Below, piece by piece: positions 16,287 through 24,300 of a DNA stretch of 34,796 nucleotides (positions within the stretch are counted from its first letter, which is position 1; each line of letters begins with the position of its first letter). The notes under the pieces are model-generated. The model worked only from the letters and a program-made list of their open reading frames with translations, ran no database searches and had not been told where the DNA came from. This DNA is from CAG-791 sp963591995 (GTDB lineage: Bacteria; Bacillota; Clostridia; Lachnospirales; Lachnospiraceae): NCBI GenBank assembly GCA_963591995.1, contig CAVAUJ010000024.1, forward strand, positions 1-34,796, in the 5' to 3' direction. A program made the position numbers and the translations under genes.

Positions 16287-18455
16287 ATGTCGGAGCGTAT
16301 GACAGCGGCGCAGCGGCGCAGCTGCAGCATCATATTGTCGACCTTTGAAAAGAACGGAAGGCGGAAATTCCGGCGGGCGGAGGCGAGCGGCAGCAGGCTG
16401 TACGATGCAGCCGGTTATCTTTGCCGGCTGATGAATATGCCGATTGCCTCCTATGAGAGAGTGTGTGAGGTCGGCGGAGAAAATGCGGCGCTGGAGGACA
16501 TTGCCAGAGTTTCCGGCTTTCTCTCGAGAACGGTGGCACTGGAGGACGGCTGGGAGCGGAATCTCTCATCGCCGATCCTGTGCAGGAGAAAGGGCGAAAC
16601 GGATTACCTTGTCTGCCATCCCGGACGAGGGGGCCGCGTGGAGCTGACCGATCCCGTATCCAATGCAACGCATACGGCATCGAGGCAGGAGCTTGCGGCA
16701 CTGGAGAACAAGGCAGTGGTGTTCCACCGCACCTTTTCCGGCGGAAGGGTGACCTTTTCGGAAATCGTCCGGCTGAGCCTTCAGGTATTCTCTGTCCGTG
16801 ACCTGCTGTTCTGCATGGTGTGCACCGGGCTGGCAACGCTGATTTCCGTACAGCTCGCAACCCTGAATCAGCTGATTTTCGATGAGATCATTCCCACCGG
16901 CGATACCAGCGAGATGATCGGCCTCGGTGTGGTTCTGCTCTCGTGCATGGCGGCCAATCTGTGCTTTTCCGTTACCGGAAACCTTCTGAGCTACCGGATC
17001 AGCAGCAGCATACGGTATACGCTGCAGGGAGCGATCTATGAACACATTTTCCATCTTCCGGAGAAATGCTTCCGCGAAAAGGAAAGCGCAGAGCAGGCGT
17101 ATCGGATTCAGAAGCTGAATGCCACCTACATCAGTACCTTTCAGGATGCATTGCAGATCCTTCTGCAGGGCGGCTTCTCCGTCATCTATGTCTGGAAGAT
17201 GCATCGGTATTCTCCGACGCTCAGCCATCTGTCCATGGGCTTTGTTGTGCTGAACATTGCGATCACCATAGGAATCGGCTTCCTGGATCGAAATGCCCAG
17301 CAGAAAAAATCAAATGCAACGGGACGGCTGCGCTCCTTCCTTTATCAGTCGCTGCAGGGCGTGGAGTCCATCCGGACAGCGGGGGCAGAGGAGAATGTAC
17401 TGTGTGCCCATATCGAGCTGACGTCGGAGGCGGGACTGGCAGACCAGGGGGCTGCGTGGAACAAAAGATTTGCCGCCGCATTGAGCACCTCCGGCAGTGC
17501 CCTGGCCATGCTGGCCCTGTATTGGACCTATGCGACACAGCACCTGGATGTCAACATCGGTGTGTTCATGGGCTTTCTCACCGCTTTGACCGCATTTTCG
17601 GCGGCCATGTGTCATGTGGCGGATGCAGGCATGGACATCGCGTCCTCCCTTCCTACGCTGCGGGACTCCTCGGAACTGCTGCGGATCGCGCCGGAAACCA
17701 GCGCAGCAGGGCAGATCCCGCGGACGCTGACCGGAGACATCGAGCTCTCGCACGTAAGCTTTGCCTACGAAAAAAAGGGGAAGCCGGTGCTGAATGACGT
17801 TTCGCTCCATATCCGGCCCGGCGAATACGTCGGCATCGTCGGCACGACGGGATGCGGAAAATCCACGCTGCTGCGGCTGCTCCTCGGATTTGAAAGTCCG
17901 ACGGCGGGACAGATCTATTATGACGGCGTTTCCGTGGATCACTTCAGTCTGCCGGAATTCCGCAGGAAGCTCGGTGTTGTGATGCAGGAGGGGAAGCTCT
18001 TCTCGGGAACCATCTACCGCAATATCGCCGTGGCCTGCCCGAAGGCAGGACCGGAGGAGATTCAAAGGGCGGCAGAGGATGCACAGCTGACGGAGGTCCT
18101 TGAGAAGATGCCCATGGGGCTGAACACCTTCGTATCGGAGCAGGGCAGGACCCTGTCCGGGGGAGAGAGGCAGCGCATCCTGATTGCGCGGGCGCTGGTC
18201 GGCCGGCCGTCGATCCTGCTGTTCGACGAGGCAACCAGTGCGCTGGATAACGTGTCACAGGCGAGAATCTGTGAGAGCCTTCGCGCGTACGAGGCAACGC
18301 GCATCGTGATTGCACACCGGCTTTCTACGGTAGTGCATTGCGACCGGATCGTCGTGCTCGCAAACGGAGGCATCGCCGAGGAAGGAAGCTATGCAGAGCT
18401 GATGGAGAAGAAGGGCGCGTTCTATGAACTGGCCCGTCATCAGGTGCTGGAATAA
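16287..18455 (+). CDS. ABC exporter, partner half (NHLM-type, TIGR03797-like) with degenerate C39-like N-terminus
   Basis: 722 residues. The first 150 or so residues look like a decayed C39-like domain: PILCRRKGETDYLVC and GRVELTDPVSN align by eye with the His and Asp segments of the neighbour's peptidase, but without the catalytic Cys-His-Asp set. Transmembrane helices begin at about 172. The ATPase carries Walker A GTTGCGKST, signature TLSGGERQ, Walker B ILLFDEATSALD and an H-loop in IAHRLS. It follows the peptidase exporter by 12 bases and most likely forms a heterodimer with it. The degenerate domain may hold the leader without cutting it (inference from C39-like domains of other exporters). 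Confidence 0.93.
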   Translation: MSERMTAAQRRSCSIILSTFEKNGRRKFRRAEASGSRLYDAAGYLCRLMNMPIASYERVCEVGGENAALEDIARVSGFLSRTVALEDGWERNLSSPILCRRKGETDYLVCHPGRGGRVELTDPVSNATHTASRQELAALENKAVVFHRTFSGGRVTFSEIVRLSLQVFSVRDLLFCMVCTGLATLISVQLATLNQLIFDEIIPTGDTSEMIGLGVVLLSCMAANLCFSVTGNLLSYRISSSIRYTLQGAIYEHIFHLPEKCFREKESAEQAYRIQKLNATYISTFQDALQILLQGGFSVIYVWKMHRYSPTLSHLSMGFVVLNIAITIGIGFLDRNAQQKKSNATGRLRSFLYQSLQGVESIRTAGAEENVLCAHIELTSEAGLADQGAAWNKRFAAALSTSGSALAMLALYWTYATQHLDVNIGVFMGFLTALTAFSAAMCHVADAGMDIASSLPTLRDSSELLRIAPETSAAGQIPRTLTGDIELSHVSFAYEKKGKPVLNDVSLHIRPGEYVGIVGTTGCGKSTLLRLLLGFESPTAGQIYYDGVSVDHFSLPEFRRKLGVVMQEGKLFSGTIYRNIAVACPKAGPEEIQRAAEDAQLTEVLEKMPMGLNTFVSEQGRTLSGGERQRILIARALVGRPSILLFDEATSALDNVSQARICESLRAYEATRIVIAHRLSTVVHCDRIVVLANGGIAEEGSYAELMEKKGAFYELARHQVLE

Positions 18456-18471
18456 CAGGAGGGAACATACA

Positions 18472-19932
18472 ATGAAATGGTCGAGATACAGCAAATTATT
18501 CCGTTCGCAGCGCAATGGATGGCTGCTCTTTCATTCCGCCTCGCGCACCTTTGCGCGGGTGCCGGACGAGGAGGTCGGAATTCTGCAGGGAATCATGGAG
18601 GATCCGGAGGTCTACGATTATTCGCAGATCCCGCTGCTGTACATGAAGCTGCGCACGCTCGGCTACCTGGTAGAGGATCATCAGGATGATGACCTTTACA
18701 ACATTACGAGGATGCGGAATCTGACGCATTTGTACGAAGGGAACGTTCTGTCTCTCACGGTGGCGATTACGCGGGCCTGTAATTTTGACTGCAGCTACTG
18801 CTTTGAAGGCAATCGAACCGGAAAGCCGATGTCGGAGGAGGTGGAGGACAAGCTGATCCGGTTCATTGAGAACTTTAAGGCGGAGCAGCTCTCTCTTGTG
18901 TGGTACGGCGGCGAGCCGCTGCTGGCCTTCGACCGGATTATCAGCATTGATAAGCGGCTGCGGGAGATGGGCAAGAAGTACACCGCGAGCATGATCACGA
19001 ACGGTTACCTGCTGACAGAAGAAAAGATCGCAAAGCTCAACGAGCTGCACATCAGCTATCTTCAGATTACTCTGGATGGAAAAAAGGAGACGCATGACAG
19101 TCGTCGCTGTCTGAAAAACGGAGCGCCCTCCTATGACGTGATTCTGGGCAACATTGACAAGGTTCTTGCCTCGGATTTTCGCGGGACGATTCATATCCGT
19201 GTGAACGTGGACAGCCGCAACGAGGACGAGTATGCCGATGTCTACCGGTTGATTCAAAGCCGCTACGCGAAGGATTTCGGACGCAGGATCACGGTATATC
19301 CCGGCTTTGTAAAGGGAGACGATCATCCGGACTGCAGCTGCTTTTTCGAGCCGAAGGCACAGGGGGAGTTCATTTCCAAGATGGCGCGGCAGAAGATCGG
19401 CACGCTGCCTCTTTTCCCGCAGAAGAGAAGACCCGGGTGCACCCTGACCTGCCGAAATGCATATGTCGTCGGACCGGACGGCGAGCTGTATAAGTGCTGG
19501 GACGATGTGGGACTCAAGGAGAAGGTCATCGGCTCCATCGATCGGTTTGACAACTGGAACATGGCACTTCTGGCGGAGGGCATGACGGGATGCTCCTATC
19601 TGGACTCGGAGGAGTGCAAGGAGTGCTTCTATTTCCCGATCTGCGACGGCGGATGTCACAGGATCCGGCAGAAAAATCTCCACACAGAGGTGAAGCACAG
19701 TCCCTGCTCCTATTTCCGGGACAATCTGGAGGAGATGCTGGAGCTCTATTATGAGAGCAAAANNNNNNNNNNNNNNNNNNNNNNNNNNNNNNNNNNNNNN
19801 NNNNNNNNNNNNNNNNNNNNNNNNNNNNNNNNNNNNNNNNNNNNNNNNNNNNNNNNNNNNNNNNNNNNNAAGGAGACGGCAGAGGAAACCTCCGCCCGGG
19901 AGGCTGCCGGAACGGGCAGCGGGATCGGATGA
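18472..19932 (+). CDS. Radical SAM / SPASM peptide maturase (3' part crosses a gap)
   Basis: A strong AGGAGGG site precedes the ATG at 18472. The N-terminal segment (1-90) resembles the leader-binding part of SPASM maturases. The radical SAM core starts at CNFDCSYC (C103, C107, C110), with YGGEPL at 145-150. SPASM cysteines for two auxiliary Fe-S clusters are C323, C327, C342, C374, C382, C385, C391, C395 and C412. After residue 430 the sequence enters the gap 19763-19869. Beyond it the frame stays open as KETAEETSAREAAG and ends by overlapping the next gene (ATGA), giving about 486 residues if the gap length is right. SPASM maturases commonly build thioether links from Cys in RiPP cores, fitting the Cys-rich precursor nearby. 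The subfamily is not identified. Confidence 0.92.
   Translation: MKWSRYSKLFRSQRNGWLLFHSASRTFARVPDEEVGILQGIMEDPEVYDYSQIPLLYMKLRTLGYLVEDHQDDDLYNITRMRNLTHLYEGNVLSLTVAITRACNFDCSYCFEGNRTGKPMSEEVEDKLIRFIENFKAEQLSLVWYGGEPLLAFDRIISIDKRLREMGKKYTASMITNGYLLTEEKIAKLNELHISYLQITLDGKKETHDSRRCLKNGAPSYDVILGNIDKVLASDFRGTIHIRVNVDSRNEDEYADVYRLIQSRYAKDFGRRITVYPGFVKGDDHPDCSCFFEPKAQGEFISKMARQKIGTLPLFPQKRRPGCTLTCRNAYVVGPDGELYKCWDDVGLKEKVIGSIDRFDNWNMALLAEGMTGCSYLDSEECKECFYFPICDGGCHRIRQKNLHTEVKHSPCSYFRDNLEEMLELYYESKXXXXXXXXXXXXXXXXXXXXXXXXXXXXXXXXXXXXKETAEETSAREAAGTGSGIG
19763..19869. other. Assembly gap (107 N)
   Basis: The gap lies inside or just after the SPASM maturase gene. The maturase frame stays open across it with the stated N count. 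A separate tiny gene starting in the gap and ending at 19932 cannot be excluded. Confidence 0.99.
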
Positions 19933-21284
19933 CACCGCGCGAGTTTGCACAGTGCAAGCGGCTGATGGAATGGTATTTTGCGGATCCTTCGTTTCGGGAG
20001 AACGCGGGGCAGGAGATTGCGGCGCGCCTGCAGGCGGCGGGCGTGCCGCTGGATCCGGAATCGGTTCTGGAGGGCATCCGGCGCATTGCGGCGGGAAGGG
20101 TACAGGAAAAGGGTGTGGCAGAGAACCCGTTCCTGCAGGAATATACGGCAAGATATGCGGCGGTGCTGGGAGAGGTCGCAAGGTCGATGGCGCGGGAGCG
20201 GTATGCGGCAGAGGACCTCTGGCGGTATGCAAACGTCGTGCGGAACCGGTGTCTTCTGGAGAGCGCGGCGATGCGGGAGCATACGAACGTATTTTATTAT
20301 CCGATGGCCTTTGAGCTCTCGAGCGGCTGCCGGGTCCAGTGCTCCTTCTGCGGCCTGCGCGCAAAGCCATGGCAGGAGAACTACCTGTATACGGAGGAGC
20401 ACCGTCTTCTGTGGCGGGAGATTCTGGTGATTTCCGGAGAATTGATGGGGGCCGTGGTTGACAGCTGCCCGTGCTACTACGGAACCGAGCCCATGGACAA
20501 TCCGGACTATGAGAAGTTTCTGGCGGACATGCAGGAGCTGCTCGGAGCGGTGCCGCAGACCACCTCGGCGGCCGCGCAGCGGGATCCTGCCAGAACGAGA
20601 AGGCTCCTGGCGGAGCTGGAGAAGAACGGTTTGCAAAGCCGCGCGCCGTATCGGATGTCGGCCATTTCCCTTGCCCATTTCCGCCGGCTGATGGATACCT
20701 TTACGCCGGAGGAGCTGGAGCATGTGGAGGTGCTGACCAACAATCCCGAATCCCTCAACCGGTATTCGGCGGCCGGCAGAGCGGCATCGCAGAAGGGAGA
20801 GCAGCCGGACGGGAAGCTCCTGCGCTACAGCATCAGCTGCATTGCGGGTGTTCGCGTGAGCATGCCGGAAGGACGCATGGATTTCATGGAGCCGGAGCTT
20901 CCGGGCAGCGAGTATCCGCTGGGATACCGCATTCTGGAGAGTGCGCGGTTTCACGATGCGGAAAGCTTTCGCGAAGGCCTGATCCGATTGTTCCGGCGAC
21001 ATGCCTACGCGAGTCTTCCGCTGTGGGTACCGGTGAGGATCAACCGCAATGTGCATATGCAAATCGTAGAGAGAGGGGGGCAGAAAGAAATTATTCTCCT
21101 GGGTGACGGGATGGCGTATTATATGGATGCGCATCCGCTTTTGCTGAGGACAATGGAAGCCTTCCGGACACAGGCAGTGCCCGGAAAGCTTTTGCGTGAG
21201 CTGCGGCTGGACCGCGCAGGGACAGAAAAGGTTCTGACTCTGCTGCAGGAGCTGTACCGGCGCGGTTACCTGTGCCAGGCATGA
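19929..21284 (+). CDS. PoyD-like radical SAM RiPP epimerase (TIGR04517-like)
   Basis: A 451-residue protein overlapping the maturase stop codon. The N-terminus (1-55: YFADPSFREN and later LDPESVLEGI) is the helical Nif11-like region of this family. The radical SAM motif is C134-x3-C138-x2-C141 in FELSSGCRVQCSFCGLRA, close to the family's FELSxGC..CxFCG pattern. CYYGTEPMDNPDYEKF (182-197) matches the family's TDPLDNPDYE block. C304 in SISCIAG is a candidate hydrogen donor (inference by analogy with characterised epimerases). PoyD-type enzymes turn L- into D-amino acids in proteusin precursors that carry nitrile-hydratase-like leaders, exactly the leader seen at 27381-27124. No SPASM domain is present. 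Confidence 0.86.
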   Translation: MTPREFAQCKRLMEWYFADPSFRENAGQEIAARLQAAGVPLDPESVLEGIRRIAAGRVQEKGVAENPFLQEYTARYAAVLGEVARSMARERYAAEDLWRYANVVRNRCLLESAAMREHTNVFYYPMAFELSSGCRVQCSFCGLRAKPWQENYLYTEEHRLLWREILVISGELMGAVVDSCPCYYGTEPMDNPDYEKFLADMQELLGAVPQTTSAAAQRDPARTRRLLAELEKNGLQSRAPYRMSAISLAHFRRLMDTFTPEELEHVEVLTNNPESLNRYSAAGRAASQKGEQPDGKLLRYSISCIAGVRVSMPEGRMDFMEPELPGSEYPLGYRILESARFHDAESFREGLIRLFRRHAYASLPLWVPVRINRNVHMQIVERGGQKEIILLGDGMAYYMDAHPLLLRTMEAFRTQAVPGKLLRELRLDRAGTEKVLTLLQELYRRGYLCQA

Positions 21285-21350
21285 GAGAAAAGGATGCGAA
21301 AAGAATGCAGATAGAATAACGGCCATCACAGAACAGGAACGGAAACGGAA

Positions 21351-24300
21351 ATGAAAAGAACGAGGTTTTGGAACCGCATCGCAGCGCTTACGGTCAGTGC
21401 CGGTCTGGCATGTATGCTTCCGATGAGTGCGCCGGTCAGCGCGCTGACGGCCTATGCGCAGACACAGAATGCCGAGGGGGCGGAGGCAGGCGAAACCGCC
21501 GTTGATTCGTCCGGCCTGCAGGGCGAGAGTGCGGAATCGGGCGATGCGGCATCCGAANNNNNNNNNNNNNNNNNNNNNNNNNNNNNNNNNNNNNNNNNNN
21601 NNNNNNNNNNNNNNNNNNNNNNNNNNNNNNNNNNNNNNNNNNNNNNNNNNNNNNNNNNNNNNNNNNNNNNNNNNNNNNNNNNNNNNNNNNNNNNNNNNNN
21701 NNNNNNNNNNNNNNNNNNNNNNNNNNNNNNNNNNNNNNNNNNNNNNNNNNNNNNNNNNNNNNNNNNNNNNNNNNNNNNNNNNNNNNNNNNNNNNNNNNNN
21801 NNNNNNNNNNNNNTCATCGTCTATCTGACGGAGAGCGATCTCGGCGAGACACCGCAGAAGGATGCACAGGCCATGAAGGCGACGCTCGCACAGACCAATG
21901 AGTTTGAGGAGTCGGACATTACCCTGGTGGGGGTTCCGTACAACAATCAGACGGAGTATAAGCCTCAGATCTGGGAGGCGGTCCATGCGGCGACAGAGGA
22001 AACGGATGCGGATTCGCTTACCTTCTTCATCTATATCGGACACGGCAACAGGACACGGGACGGTTCTGCATATCTGGCGCTGGAGGGCGCGAACAATATC
22101 GGAGCGGAGGAGCTGAAGACGCAGCTGAGTGCTCTGAACGGCAAGGTGGTTGTGATGCTCTCGAGCTGCTATTCCGGCGGAATCCTCACGGGGGGCACCG
22201 CGAGCAGCGTTTCCCTGTATGCGGAAGCGGAGGATTCCGACGAGGCGGATCTCGGCGCAGAATCCGAGGGAACAGAAAAGGAAGCGGCGGATTCCGGGGA
22301 AACGGACGCAGAGGAATGCACGCCGCAGGAGGTACAGGAGCAGGCACAGGACGCGTCGGATGCGTTCGGTGAGAGCTTCCTTGCGGCTTTCTTTGGCGAG
22401 AGCAATGAGGCTGCGGGAATTTCGGAATACGGGGAAGCTTCCGGCGATGCGGCTGCGGAGAGTGCGGAGCACAAATATTATTTCATCACCTCAGCGACCG
22501 GCATGGAAACCGGAATCCAGCAGAAGGAGTACGGAACCGAGCTGATTTCCGCCATGGAGCACGCATTGGGACATGACCGCTATGTCACCGGCTACCATGT
22601 GTACGGGGCAGACATTTCCAGCCTCGCGGAAGGGGACGCCAGAGAGGGATACCGGGGAGACGGCAGGATCACGATGAAGGAGCTGGCGTCTTACTTTGCG
22701 TCGAATGAAATCTCTTCTACGCCCATTTTCTACCCGGATACGGATGAAACGGTTCTGCTCACCTATTCCGAGAGCAAGGGAACGCCGGCGGCCTTCCTCT
22801 GCAGTATTCCGCAGGAAAATGTCGTGGCCGATGCGACGGGCCAGATTCAGGTGAACGTTACCGTGACGAACCTCACGAATCGGGAGCTTGCGCTCGATTT
22901 CGGTGTATATACCCTGCAGGGAAGATCGCTGTCCTATACCGCCTATACGCCGGAGACGGTGCCGGAGGGACTTCGGCCGCAGGAGGACCGATACAAGACG
23001 CTCGGTGTGTCCTCTACGGTCGGTGCGGGCAGCACGTCGACCGTTCCGGTTGCAACGAACTGGAATGTCTTTTACGACAAGGTATACGACTACTCGGTGA
23101 ATCCGTTCCTTTTGAAGGTCTGGGATGCGGATCAGAATTCTGCTACCTATGGAAGCTACGCGGGACTGAGCTTCTACACGAGCCGCAGCGCAGGGAAAAC
23201 AGATGTCGACGGCAGCTGGCTGGGAGTCCGCCAGCCGCAGCAGTTCACCAGTACCACGGCCGACGAGGAATATACGGTCACGAAGGTGTCGGAGCTGCTG
23301 CCGATCGAGATTCAATACAACCGGGAGCCCAGCAGCCTCAGCAATGTGAATTGCACGTTGTCGCTGTACGCCTACGATCTGGGAGAGGAGCTGCCGGAAG
23401 GACTTCATCTGGATCCGGAGGATGATTCGGTACTCCTTGACGCGAGCGGACAGGCTGTGGCACTGGGAACGGCGTCGAGCATTTTCGAAAATGTGCAGCC
23501 GAATCCCAACCGGGAGGGCACGCAGACCTACGAACGCCGCGGCTCCACCTATACCTATGCACTGGATGCGTCGGAGCTGGCACTGCAGCACTATTATGTG
23601 CTGCAGGTGGTCAGTCATTACCGGAATCAGACGGGGGAGACGCAGAAGCGGGTCTACATTCTGATCCGGAAGACCGACGGAGCAGAAGCCGGAACCTATC
23701 AGGTTCCCCGGTATACGGTATCGGATATCGATATGAGCACGTTCGCGAATGCGTTCGGCGGAATTCCGATCTGGAAGAACAGCTGGGATCAGCAGAGCAC
23801 GAAGGAATGCACCGTCCGGGAGGCGTCGGAGCAATGGGAGAAGGAGCTGGACGAGTATTTTAACAACAAGCTGTACACGCACAGCGTCAGCGGGTGGCAG
23901 AAGTGGACGGCGGACGATACGCTTGCAGACGGCGGGAGCTGGGTGGATCTGCAGGATACCGATCACTTTGATGAGAGCGGGAATTATCGCTGCCGGGTCA
24001 CCATTCGGATCAATTACGACGCGGTGTTCACGAAGGGAACCGAGTTCACCTTTTACCGACATGAGCTGGACGGCAGCCCGCAGATCCGTGCGGACGGCAA
24101 AGAGGCAACCTTGACCGTGGTGCATCCGATCGCAGCGCAGTCGGAGGCGGACAGGCCGGTGCTGTATCACGTGAATGCGCAGACGAAGGCGGTAACCGCG
24201 CTTTCCGCAGACGATACGCTGTATGCCGGCGACCGGGTGATCGTCAAGACAGCAAAGAGCGGCCATGTCTGCGCGATTGTCAGCGGCCTTGCAAGAACCG

